Shown: one piece after another, positions 12,065 through 23,012 of the stretch
How the letters are laid out: each line of letters begins with the position of its first letter
Position numbering within the stretch: position 1 is the first letter of the stretch
Assembly: GCA_018296165.2 (NCBI GenBank)
Contig: JACKQL020000051.1
Location: 310,001 to 374,000 of the forward strand
Direction: 5' to 3'
Origin: Termitomyces sp. T153
Taxonomy: Eukaryota > Basidiomycota > Agaricomycetes > Agaricales > Lyophyllaceae
Length of the DNA stretch: 64,000 nucleotides
Translations under genes and position numbers: made by a program
Notes under the pieces: generated by a model
Told to the model about the DNA's origin: nothing
The model's input: the letters and a program-made list of their open reading frames with translations, nothing else
Databases searched by the model: none

Positions 12065-12842
12065 TTGGTAAGCAATGTGGAGTGTGAAAGTGGGTATTAG
12101 TAGGGATGGTATGTTAACAGCAGATAGTATGGAAATTTCTGTAAGGGCTGTATAAACTCTGATGGGATCAAACTGTAGTAAAAATGGCTCATCTGTCTCC
12201 ACATCAATGGCATTGGATGGACTACATGTTGAGGTGTGACTTCAATACCATCTTTGTGTAAGGTCAACTTAACAAGATAGCAGATTGTATGTCCTGCTAC
12301 TTCGAAAGTGACACCACAAAAGATGTGCACCACATCTATGACAATACTTGTGCCAATGCACAAATTGATCTGAAAGGGGATGATCTTCCCCCTCAACACC
12401 TGCAAAAATGCAAATGCAGCTGGATCAGATCTGTGCACTCAGAAATGTACTAATGCATTCCAGCTAAAGGCTGCATGATCATATTAAACTTTGTGATGGA
12501 GAAATGGAAGAACTGGCAGCTAGCACAGACAGTGATGCTGCTGTTACCTTGACATCAGAATCCCAGAAAGACTTTGAAAATTGATGCTGATATGATGCTC
12601 AGAGTGGCCATACTTTAGCATGCCACTCAGCCTCAGCCAAAGGACTGTATAGACAAAGTTTTCCTAATGATAAAGCCTTCTGACTATCTAACAACTTTGG
12701 ACCAAGAACCTAATTGGTCATGAGGTATTATGTATACCTCACTATTGTGAATTTGTCTTCTAGACCAAGCACATGGTGTGGTGGGCCAGTCTGGCACCCA
12801 ACAGACAATGGAATACATATGTCATTGATATTAGTGGCCACC
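12065..12842. other. Old transposon-derived sequence between two LTRs, no intact gene
   Basis: A reverse-strand frame of about 113 codons (12097-12438) and fragments on the + strand can be read, but no family is recognised and the sequence is nearly CG-free like known mobile DNA. The right-hand end (about 12770-12842) is the left half of a former reading frame split by the next LTR. Confidence 0.4.
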
Positions 12843-14004
12843 TGTCATGGCCCATTCCCAGAACCCCCCTCTCTCCAAGCTACCTTGCTTCTCTGGAGTT
12901 CCCCCTTCAACTCCCCCAACCTTTGTTAACCCATGACACTTACCCTAGCTAACTCTATCACTTCTCTGGCAAACTCTGACAGCCTCTTGGCTAACTCCAA
13001 CACATTTCTCTGCAGACCTCAATGCTTCCCCTTCCTCTCCTGAGCCCCTGGAACCCTCCCCCACTATTCCTGACACTGGCATACATCACTAGTCTGTCAC
13101 CCTGACTTATCCAACCAGCTCTGGAACATTATGACAACTCCAGGATGGCCTGTGTTCCCAACTGATCCCATCAGTATATCACTGTAGCCTGCCCCCTGAT
13201 CACAACTGACACCTGTTAGCTCCATGTGAGCCCAACAAGCCCCACTACCAGACCCACTATCCTCAGAGCTGTCCAGTAGTCAGTATATAAGTCATAGAGT
13301 AGCATCCTGTACTCTAGTCTTGATATTGCTTTATCTGATGTGTTTCTGATTGTTTGTTCATCCTCTCTCTGTGTCTCTTGTTATGTTTTCCCTTCTCTCA
13401 GTCTCCCAGTCTTATCTCAGTCTCCCAGTCTTATCTCAGTCTCCCATCTTATCTTGTCTCTATCTCTGTTATTGTTCCATTATCATTTTGTACCTCTGCT
13501 TGAATCTATTTCCATTCTTGTCCCAATCTCACCTCAACTCCATCTTGTCTTGCTTGTCTATATTTCATTTGTTGTGTCCAAGTCCCCTTCAACTCTAACA
13601 CTGTTACAAACTCCACACTTATGATTATGACCCCCCAAACATTCTTAACCAACTCCAGACCTTGCTATTTGCTTGGCTCCCGAACCCATCAACATCCATT
13701 GATCTCCCATCAAGCTCCAGTCCTGCTCCCATCACTTGTGTAGCCTCCATTTGCCTCACATCACCAATACTCACCTCTGGACTTGTACCTGGAACTTTCC
13801 CAAGCCTGACCTTTCCTCATACCTTGTTTTAGACCTCCCCAGACCACTTCAGACTTGCTCAGACCACTCCCTCTTGACTTACCCTCACAAGTATCTGAAG
13901 TCCAGACCTCTCCAAAGCACTAAGTTATCAGTGCAGGACATTGCATCTGTCTAGTAAGGACTCACCCAGTTAAGCTGGGCTCTTGTTGTCAGTGGAACCT
14001 GACA
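12843..14004 (+). repeat. Solo LTR, copy 2, with exact 5-bp target duplication
   Basis: TGTCA at 12843-12847 and TGACA at 14000-14004 bound a 1,162-bp element. The pentamer CCACC stands on both sides (12838-12842 and 14005-14009): an exact target-site duplication, so both ends are certain. A TATA box in GTATATAAGTCATAGAG lies near 13272-13290, upstream of long pyrimidine-rich sequence. The same motif recurs in copy 3 near 60222-60240. No internal domain remains, so the element was removed by recombination between its two LTRs. Serine- and leucine-rich open frames inside it are not genes. Confidence 0.9.
13272..13290 (+). promoter_or_regulatory. LTR core promoter (TATA box)
   Basis: TATATAAG in an almost identical context occurs in all three LTR copies (near 13274, near 60224, and reversed near 11610). 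Its conservation among otherwise diverged LTRs suggests the element's own TATA box. No start site can be measured here. Confidence 0.5.
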
Positions 14005-14204
14005 CCACCCATAGTGGCTAATGCCTGTGCATTTTGCACAACTTCTCAGTCATGCCAACAAGCCAAGGGAAGTAACCAACTTCATGCAAGGAAGCTACAT
14101 TACACTTGCTGATGGCAATGACAATTATGTCAGCCAATTTTCAGCTGCAAAAGAGTTTAATGTCTCTTCCATACTTGTCCAACTACTGCCATAGTTGTAG
14201 CAGT

Positions 14205-14405
14205 AATTTGTGCTTCCCCAATGGGCAGGTAAAAAAGAAGATCAGGTAAGGCAGTGGATGCTCATCTGCTACCATAACAGGCTGTGAGCTCTGGACAGAG
14301 CTTGAAAGGGAGATGGGATGGGTGACATGCCACTGCTCAACTATGTGACTGCAGTTCAGCACAGACTGCTGTGGGAAAACATAGTACCCCCACCATGTTT
14401 TATGC
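14205..14405 (+). repeat. Fragment of a second LTR family (LTR-B)
   Basis: It shares ordered blocks with 62168-62312 read on the opposite strand: the CCCAATGGGCA block (near 14218), the imperfect palindrome GAGCTCTGGACAGAGCTT (14286-14303) and a CATAGTACCCCCACCATG block (near 14380-14396). A gag-like fragment follows at 14486, as a gag follows the LTR-B copy near 62.2 kb. Ends and target duplication are not resolved. Confidence 0.5.
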
Positions 14406-14485
14406 CTGAAACTGTGCACTCAAGGAGCAATGTTGCTCTTTTGACCATAAATCTGCTGGCTTATGGAATCCCTGTGTGGTACAGG

Positions 14486-14758
14486 AGTTCCAGCAGTACA
14501 TGGTGCTGCAGCCTGCAGTACCAATGTCTGTAGCTGGACCTGACCAGAATGTGAGCATTATAGTTGCACATGCACCTGCTCTAGTATCACACATAGAACC
14601 ATCATGTCTTGCACCAGCATCACCACATGCAATGGAAGTGGATGATGATTCAGCTACAATAATGGCAATAATGCAATTGCTCACTCCACCATGCAGGTTG
14701 ATGCCACTCACAGCATCATCATTGGACTATTCTGAGATGTCCCTTCATCAAAGTCTAT
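14486..14758 (+). pseudogene. gag-like fragment of a gypsy element
   Basis: The frame reads VPMSVAGPDQ and then AMEVDDDSATIMAIMQLL. The MEVDDD stretch with a hydrophobic tail resembles VMEVDDDRPVLIMVLMELL in the remnant at 61.8 kb, so both seem to be N-terminal gag pieces of related elements. No nucleocapsid zinc knuckle is visible. Short and without intact flanks. Confidence 0.45.
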
Positions 14759-16049
14759 GACTGCAGGGCAGCTGTCTGCTGTCCCATCTCCATCAAAGAG
14801 AAAGGGAATGGTAACCAATACATTGCCTTTCTACACTAGCTAAAGAGTGAGGCCTCCATGTTATCAGGCTGCAAGCATGCTGAGTCATTGGTTGGACATG
14901 CTTAGAGGCATGGCACAGGCATGAGCTTTTGTCAATGTGTTGAGTACTTGAACAAGCATCTATCTTGGTGTTGGCTATTTGTGTACTCAATCATGCTGAT
15001 GTTCTCATGTATTTCTCTGATTTTCTTCTACTTGGGCTGCTTTTGTCATTTGTCTACAGATTCTTGTGGTTTTAGATAGATAACGTAGGTGTGGATTTTG
15101 TGTCAGGTGAAAAAGCAAGTACTTAGCTTGATGACCAGATTCTGGGATTGATGATCTGTGATCACCTTGTTGGCTTAGGTATACTGCCACTCCTCTATGC
15201 CTTGCCATCAGTGATGGCTAGTTTCCTTCATTTTATTTGAATGAGTTCATGTATTTTCTTGAATTGGTTTTTGCAGTACATCCAACATCTACAATTTTTG
15301 ACATTTTCATTGGCTTACAGTTTTCAGCCTGTATATCAACATATGTTTATAATATATTGTTTTTTTAGGGCTTTTTAACTGTCTCATGCTTGAGACAGGC
15401 ATATCAGTGCATATTTTTTTTGTTCTTGTTGCTGAGTTACATGCATATGGACTGTGTAATTCCCATCATGTTACTTGAAAAACAAACAGCATTTTTGATA
15501 TACTTGTATCACTGGTTTGTCCATCCATCATGTTGGAAGGCACTTCCAACTTTCAATCAAATGAAACCATTAAGTGGAAAGTGGGATTTTTGCTCATAAG
15601 TTCAAGTGTGACCTCCCCTAGCAGCAGAGGGAATGAGAGGGTCAAATGCAGCTAAGTATAACCAGCCACAGCTCCAAAATGTTAGAATTCAGACAGGTGC
15701 AGCTCACAGATCTAAGTGTAGCAATATAAGTTTTATGCTATGGCATAGTCAGTATGTGTATAGTGCATAGTAAATGTAAGTTACTCACCCTCAGTCCAGT
15801 ATAATTGACTGAGGTGCTGCCTATGATGAGTTGGAATATATATGTGAGGAGTGGACAATGAATCCATTGTTTGTGGTATAGTCAGTGGCTACATCCATTG
15901 CCCACAGTGTGAAAAGGGGAAACAGTGAGTGGCCAGATCCAATGAGATAGGTGTGTGTGGTGGCATCATTGAAGTCCAGCAATCCTCCTCACCACAGATA
16001 CTGCTTCATGTGTGGAATTGTGGCATAACTCCTGAAGGCCAAGACAGGG
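14759..16049. other. CG-free repeat DNA, no gene recognised
   Basis: Only short frames without domain signatures occur. Composition matches the transposon nest. It lies directly downstream (in the element's sense) of the reverse-strand copia RNase H remnant that ends near 16050, so part may be that element's 3' region, but no LTR was identified. Confidence 0.35.
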
Positions 16050-18720
16050 GCAAAGGTATAGGGAAGCAGGTGCAGGCAGAGCCTTGTTAAAAATGTCAGC
16101 AGTGTTCTTTATAGATGGAACTCAGCATAGGATGAGTTTGTCAGACTGAACCCATTCACAAAGGAAGTGATACTTAATATCAATGTGTTTGACTTGAGCA
16201 TGCAGGAGGGTTTTCAGATAGTGCAATTGCAGAGTCATTATCACAGAATATTTGTGTGAGCTGGGATGTGGAGTTATGTCCAATGCCCTGCAGCAGGGCT
16301 CAAAGCCAGATACATTCCTGTGTGCTCTCAAAGGTTGCCATGTATTCTGCCTCATATGAAGATGCTGCAAATATCCATTGCTTCCTGACTGCCCATGATA
16401 TTGCCCTGGCACCAAGACTCCAAACATATCCACCTACACTTTGTCTGGATTGAGACAGTTGCCCCAGTCTGAATCAGTGAATCCTGTGAGTTTGATATTG
16501 CTATCCCTGCCCCCTGGATGCAGTTGTAGGTCTTGCATGCCTTTCAAGTATTGGACAAGACATATGGCTGCATTCCAGTGAGGAGTTGCATAGGAGCTGA
16601 GGTATTGGGTGAGCTGTTGAACTCCAAATGCTATGTCTGGATGTGTTGAGATTGCAAGGTATAAGAAACAACCAACTAGCTGTCAATAAGGAGTGCATTC
16701 TAGAGTGTGCTGCTCCTTCTGAGGCAGAGTGTTGTGGTCAACTTGACATAGCCTTGAGTTAGAGTCCATTGGTAGGGAGAGTGGCATGGCATCTTCTGAT
16801 CAGATTGATTCACAATTTTATTGATGAGTGCTGTTTGTGAGAGTTTGACTGCATCATTAGAATGATCCCACTCTACTGCAATGCCAACAACAAAGCAAGG
16901 TAGGCCCAAATCAGAAATGGTCTAGACTTGGCATATCTGATCCTTAAAGTGGTCATTTTCCTCTCTGCTGCTTGCAATAGGAAATCATTGACATGGAGTG
17001 TTGTGATGATCATTCCCTGGTCAGTGACTCAGTGTGATATGCAAGACTCACATGCCAAACATTTGAATCTCCACAACACCATGTTATCATTTATAGTCTT
17101 ATTCCAAATTTGTCCTGCCTGCTTCATTCCATATAGCCCTTGCATCAGCATCCAGACCCAGTCCTCTTTCCCTTTCTGCTTAAATCCTTCTGGTTGCTTC
17201 ATATATTGCACCTCATCTTCAGGGCTGTGAACTTGTTCATATCCACAGAAGACCAGTCTAACTTTGAATTGAACCATATGTCCATGTTCATCACATTTGA
17301 TTTTGAAGACTGGATGGCCAGTTCTCACCTTCTGGCCAGCTGGTACTGCATATTGTGGGACAAGTTTGTATACTTCCATTTCTCAGAGGAAATTGAGTCC
17401 ATCTTGATATGCAGCTTCCAATCTAGCTGCATCCCCTGACTGTTTGGCTTTGGTCCATGTTTGAGGTTTGTTGCCTGCTTCCAATGCTGTTGGGTTGTTC
17501 CCAAGCCCTTATGCAGCAGCTAGCAAGTACTCAATGTCTTCTATGGATGTGATGTTGGCAAAGTCAGGCCTAGGTATGTTTGAACCCTGATCAAAGTCCT
17601 TGGTCCCTTCATTGCTTGCCTCAGGCACTGTATTTGCCTCCCATTATTGTGCTCATATGCATTTGCCTGCCTCAATTGACTCTTGCATGGCTCTCTGTAC
17701 TTCTGAAGGCAAGGCATTCTTGGGGTCTGCCCTAGCTATTGGTACCAGGATGCAACTGGATTGTTGGAGTTGGGGAACTGGTGGGATTTTGGCTTCCTGT
17801 TGTTCAATGCACTCCTGGTTCTCAAATAGCAGCTGGTGGGCTCTTCCTGTGTTGATGAGATTGTCATCATCAAAGACAACCAATTCAAGGTCTGCACATT
17901 TGATAGTAGCATGTTTATTGGGAGTAATGTCATTTGAGATGGGCATCATAGAGTGAGGGTGTCCTTTGTGACTTTCACAGAATCTAACATAATATGTTTC
18001 CTAAATTTTTCTGGTTTTTCTCTCATAGCACCTGTAGGCTTTAGAGTTCTGTGCATACCCCACTAAAATGCATTTGATTGACCATGCATAGACTTTGCAG
18101 TTGTGCTATGCCAGTATTAGGACAAAAGCTTTGCAACCTATCTCATGCATGTATGAATAATTTGGTTGGTGCCCTGTCCATGCCTTGTGGGGTGTAATGC
18201 CTTTAAGCAACTTTGTGAGTGTGTGTTTATGAAGATGTGATGTGGTTAAATAGAACTCATCCCACAAGTTTGGAGGACATCCAGCTACAATCTGCATTGC
18301 TCATGCCTTTCCCATAAGAGTGCAATGCATGTGTTTGACTTGTCCTATATGCACTGAGGTATATGCTGTGCCAAATTGCTGTTCTGAGCCTTGTGATAGA
18401 AGCCATGCTTCCATTCTGTGTCCCTTGGATAAACTCTTGCAAAGTGCAGATTCTATTAGGTCTGATAATAGAAATGCTGATGGCCTTGCATTATATCCTA
18501 TAGAATATCTCAACTCTTTGAGAGCCAGTAGTTTGCCTTTGGCTAAATTTGTTTTGAAGATTGGTGTTCCTGTCATGCTGCTCAGGAAACTGGATACAAC
18601 TAAAGGACTTTGCAATGGGAGAAGCATGATTGTCACTCACATTAGCCTCAGAGTCCTTAGATGTCAGATCATCAGTGGAGATGCCAAGTTTGCATGATCA
18701 ACTGTTTTGATTCCAAGGAT
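16050..18720 (-). mobile_element. Degenerate Ty1/copia pol (integrase C-part, RT, RNase H), reverse orientation
   Basis: From about 18700 downward the order is copia-like. Integrase: YTSVHIGQVKHMHCTLMGKA, CPPNLWDEFYLTTSHLHK and PNYSYMHEIGCKAFVL. RT: GLYGMKQAGQIWNKT near 17130-17085. The catalytic HVDDF box reads HVNDF (codons at 16984-16989). After it come FVVGIAVEWDHS, YLAISTHPDIAFGVQQL and HWNAAICLVQYLKG. RNase H: LTGFTDSDWGNC, YEAEYMATFES and FCDNDSAIALSE, ending with NTADIFNKALPA near 16085. Several frameshifts and stops make it a pseudogene. The N-terminal gag and protease are absent, and no LTR was found. Confidence 0.87.
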
Positions 18721-19079
18721 CAATCTTACTGCCTCTGAGAAAGATTTGCCTATTCCATTGTGCAGGAGACCACTATGACTATCAACAAGTCCCAAGGGTA
18801 ATCAGTAAAGCATGTTGGATTGAACCTTCATTCACCAGTTTTTGCACATAGTCAACTTTATGTTGCACTTTCTCAATATACATCAGGGGATCATCTCAAG
18901 GTGATTTTGTCACCAGGAAATACATCACAAAAAACAGCAAATGTTGTCTATCAAGAAATTCTCAATAGTTTACAAATGTAAGTGTGTAACTTTGGATAAA
19001 TTCATGTCTTATTGCTAACTTTTATTATTTTCAGCATCTTATGTATATAGCTAGACATTCTAGTTTTTGTTGATGAGAA

Positions 19080-19282
19080 CATAAGGTCTCAACACTAAAT
19101 TGTATGATCTGATCAAAGACCTAACCAAATGAAGTGAGGTGGGTCTGGGTCTCAACATTGAATTGAATATCAAAGACCTAACCAAACAAAGTGAGGTTGG
19201 GTCTGGGTCTTTGTTCAGTTAGGTCTGGGTCTCAACATTGAATATCGAAGACCTAACCTCACTTTGTTCGTTTAGGTCTGGA
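19080..19282. repeat. Direct and inverted short repeats at the edge of the transposon nest
   Basis: A unit starting AGACCTAACCAAA and running into GTGAGG, then GGTCTGGGTCT, occurs twice in direct order (about 19117 and 19174). It returns inverted at 19254-19278, where AACCTCACTTTGTT is the exact reverse complement of AACAAAGTGAGGTT at 19184-19197. About 23 of 25 bases pair across a loop of about 55 bp. It resembles the end of a small non-autonomous inverted-repeat element. CG-free sequence ends inside it: the first CG on this side is at 19246. Confidence 0.55.
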
Positions 19283-19506
19283 ACTTAGCAAGAGCTACAG
19301 GCCCGTGCCGAAGGCGCGGACCGTAGCTCGTTGATGCAAGAAGGCGACGCTAGCGTCGTCGAAGACAAGAAATATGAGTGTGATCTAATCTATTTCTAAT
19401 TTTCCGCGAGTCCCAAGATATATGCAAACGGCTATAAACATTAGAGGCCGATATGCAGTCCAGCAGGTCAAATCTTTTCATTTGCAAGAGTCGTAGAACG
19501 AACATC

Positions 19507-20695
19507 TCACACTCCATAAAGAAGCCTCGCATTCTCCCTCGCTTCTCGCATGACTTTCTCCGCCGTCCACGCTTCCCCGGCGACACGAGCAACAAATTCT
19601 GCCGTCCACGGCACCATCGCCGTATGACATAGCGGAAGCTTGCCCTTTATGCCCTCAAGCGAGTCGTATAAATTCGCCGGAACCATATACGGCGCGTCGG
19701 TCTCAAGCACGATACGTAGAGGACCTTGACTCTGGACAGCCATGTTCTGGATGACGGTGGACGTGTCAGTGTTAGTAGAATATGTTATGACGCCTGTGAT
19801 TCCAATGTAGAGGTTGGGAAAATGATCGAGTAGTCGCTGTGCGAATTCAGGCGAGTCCGTGAAACAGTGGATGTGGATCTATTGTCGACGACCGGGCGAA
19901 TACATGAGCATGATGAAGTCCGTGATAACAAGGAGAAGGACGCACTCTATGATCTACAGGTACTTCTGCTTTGAGTATGCGCTCCGTATCCGCGTCTGCC
20001 TCGCGGGTGTGGATCGTGAGTGGCTTTCCAAGGCAAACGGCGTGTCTAAGCTGACGTATAAAGACCTCTTGCTGAACCCCTCGAGGAGAGTTATCATAGT
20101 GGTAATCAAGACCCATCTCACCCCACCCAACACAGCGAGGATGGTTCATCGCTTCTAGACTATTTCAAGTTAGCTTCATTACAAAAAAGAAGGCGGATCA
20201 CCAACAGGTCTTTCTCTACATCGTCGTTATATAATTTAGCTTCGTGTCTGTGATATCCGTTCAACTTTAAAGACTCGACGGAGAAAAGACGCCTCACGGA
20301 TGAACACCTGTACCATACATACTACATGTCAGAAAAGGCATCCACAGACAAAAAATGCAAACCAACAAAAACTCACCAATAACAAACCAATAATCCATCC
20401 CATTCCATAGTTTCTCTCGATCTTCCTTCGTCAATGCGCTATCTGCAAACGTTTTCCATAGTGGGCGAACCGGAGCCTCACACCACACGTCCACGATTGC
20501 CTCAACATTCCGACCCACATACATATGCTTCACAAACTCATGCACATCCTTTATACCCCCTTCCTTATATCTTGTTCGGTACATCTCAAAAGTCGACGCC
20601 AGATGCGTGTGTGTATCCACTATAGGTGATGTTGAGGGTGGTGTCGGGAGCAGCAGGAAAGATTCAGAAGGGGTGCTAGACTTTTTCTTGCCCAT
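19507..20695 (-). CDS. TatD-family metal-dependent DNase
   Basis: TatD nucleases are TIM-barrel metal hydrolases acting on DNA. The metal and active-site motifs are all present: VDTHTHL near the N-terminus, the GVHPHEA loop, GWGEMGLDYHY, LTIHTREAD, IHIHCF and VLETDAPY. The end is ARENARLLYGV. Exons are 20377-20695, 20298-20307, 20118-20159-range boundaries aside as follows: a 42-nt exon lying between the 10-nt exon and 20159, then 19958-20159 and 19507-19878. They total 945 nt, or 314 residues. The second exon is only 10 nt and supplies the core of GVHP. An upstream in-frame Met at 20800 would add 35 residues rich in Arg and lacking acidic residues, like a mitochondrial presequence. Dual targeting is therefore possible. 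Divergent from the gene starting at 21142. Confidence 0.9.
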
Positions 20696-21141
20696 TTTTC
20701 GATGATATCCTTTAGTTTGTGGATGAGAAGATCGATAGATAGAGAGTTGGTAAGGTCGGTATAGGTGCCGACAGAAACTTGGTCTGAAGAGAGAAATCAT
20801 GAACTATTTTTAGCAATCTACAGTGCAAAACAATAAGGGCCGATTCGGGACTCTTCATGGTTTATGGGTGGGTTGAGTAGTTCGGGCGTACTCATCGATA
20901 GCCCAGGCGAGATTTATTGCCACACTGTTGTAACGCTGATTAGGCAACTTATCTAATCAATTCCATTGTTTTGCTCGCGTAGTCTTGCTGAGGTTACTTA
21001 TAATACTCAGAAAATACATTGTCGTGGCCAGTGTTTGTTACAGGTACTGATGACAAAGGAAATCGGATTCGACGGGCCGATTGCCTTTTTGAATCATTTC
21101 CACTCTGCATAACCACTGACCATAGTGCCGTTTCCTCGACG
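20696..21141. promoter_or_regulatory. Divergent intergenic promoter region
   Basis: 446 bp separate the TatD start (-) from the next start (+). Both promoters must lie here. No sharp TATA box or named operator was seen. Confidence 0.5.
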
Positions 21142-23012
21142 ATGGCTCAGGACTCAGCTCTCGAAACTGACAAGAACCACGGAATAACTGCAAGGATGCC
21201 GGCACCAACCAGTCTCTGGGCACATTTACTTAGAAAGGACACTGCACGAGGACAGACAGCCGACGTAGGACCCGCCTTAGCAGCCTTACCACCCATCACT
21301 CCTTCAGACAAGAATGGAACCTCCATGAGGATACTGCTCCACGATACCCAAGCTCATCTTGACCAATTCTCTGAGAGAGCCGATAAGCTATTCAGCAAAA
21401 TAGACGAGACTAAACGAGAGATGTTGATTGTTCACACCCTCTTCCAGCGGGAACATCAGACTTTGACCGAAGAACTTGTTGATCTCGGTTCGTCCCCCTG
21501 TTTTCGCCTATCTAGACCTCTACTTTGTCATATATGCGTGAACTTATCCTCCATGGTCCAGTGAACCGCAGTCAGACCCAACTCCAAAATTCTATCGGCA
21601 CTCCTGCACAAACTGAGCAACTAGGACAATTTTCTAAGGACGTAAATGCGCATCTACAAGCAATAGACAAACGCTTGGACGCGATGCATTCTGTATGGTC
21701 GCAATCGAACCATACGAGTGATAACTGACACGATACTGCTACTAGTTTAATCAGACGCATTCACAATTGCTACAGCTTCAATCTCAGGCCATACAATCAC
21801 TACAGGAACAGCACGGAACAATTCTTACTTCTCTTATACCGCTTTTACCTCTGCTTCGGGCTATACCGCTCCATATCGAATCTGCTCGAAACAAGATAAC
21901 TGACATACTTAACAAGCCAGCGCCGCCGCCGATTACTCAAACCGATAATTTTAGCGTCGATAATGAAGGACGCAGAGGCAAGCGATCGAGTCTTGCACTT
22001 GATTCTGACCCTTCAACGTCACCCTCAAATTCCAAAAAAGCCCGGATTATTATTACTCCCAACGTCAGGGAAAATAGATTGTCCATCTCCACCAATGCAA
22101 AGCAAGGAGAGCTCGGTTCCTCGTTGCGTGGATCTATGCCACCTGTCTCTGCTTCGTCCTCTGGACTGTTACGACAAAAAACCACAATTGTACCTAGCCC
22201 CCGATCTACGCCACCTGTCCATCACCAGATATCAGTCACGGAACAAGTAGGCCGTAGCGGTACTCCATTCTCACCACCTAGTCTTCCGAATTTCGACCCG
22301 TCTCCCGAACGATATCCACTCATCTCGCGCGCGGATCTCCCGTCCTCTAAAGCTGCTGGCCCTTCCGGAAAAGGCTCGACGCTTCTGACTCATCCTCTGC
22401 CAGTGTTATTCCCGAGTGATTTTACTACGCCATCTTCTGATCTTACGCGGCCCTCCGTATCTCGTGCTCCTACACGTCGTCTATGGTTGACCGTTCAAAA
22501 ATCAAAAGAAGAGACTCCAAGACAGATCCCCAAGCCTCCTAGCTCGTCTTCCCCTCAGTCTAACATGTCTTCCGCTAAGCACGTTAACCCTAATAGTTTT
22601 ATGGTGCCTCATTATAAAAACAAGCGTATCCTCATTGGACCAGCGTGCCATCCGGCTCAATACTTCTCAGGCTCGGATACCAATGGTTCTCGACCTCCCA
22701 CTCGGACAGCCTTGCACGGAACATCCATGGTTCGACCCCAAAACGCTTCTGCATTGCGATCGCATGGACAGGCAGATTCATTTGCGCTTCTAAATGATCA
22801 AGCTATGAAACCACTTTTGGCGCCTACCGCGGCGTCTTCCCCTATGCTTATAACCCAACAGGCCAAAATCAAAGAACGACGATCTCCGCGCGTGAGTTCT
22901 TGTCTCGTTATTGTCGACTCCTGATTGAACGCTATAATAGAAGGAAGGACGGCGCTTCATTCCGTTAGATGATTCCGACGACGATGAGGATAGAGACTTC
23001 GGAAATGGCTAG
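21142..23012 (+). CDS. Unrecognised 561-residue protein: coiled-coil N-terminus, disordered middle, acidic tail
   Basis: I do not recognise the family. Exons 21142-21487, 21562-21692, 21755-22891 and 22941-23012 close in frame (1,686 nt). Residues about 50-190 look helical and coiled-coil-forming (FSERADKLFSKIDETKREML, then Gln/Leu-rich repeats such as LLQLQSQAIQSLQEQH). The middle of about 300 residues is Ser/Pro-rich and basic, with KARIII and RRLWLTV islands. The C-terminus is FIPLDDSDDDEDRDFGNG. This layout (a short oligomerising helix followed by a disordered tail) occurs in many nuclear scaffold proteins, but no function can be assigned. The start is the first Met in a good context before the helical part; an upstream in-frame Met at 21019 would add 41 residues. 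Confidence 0.75.

Noticed and set aside
11356..12100. Gly/Glu-rich and Ser-rich frames on both strands
   Set aside because: Low-complexity frames within LTR copy 1, created by its compositional bias and CG loss.
13340..13624. Ser/Leu-rich open frames
   Set aside because: They lie inside a solo LTR with proven ends; the sequence is pyrimidine-rich and counterparts in the other copies do not conserve the frame.
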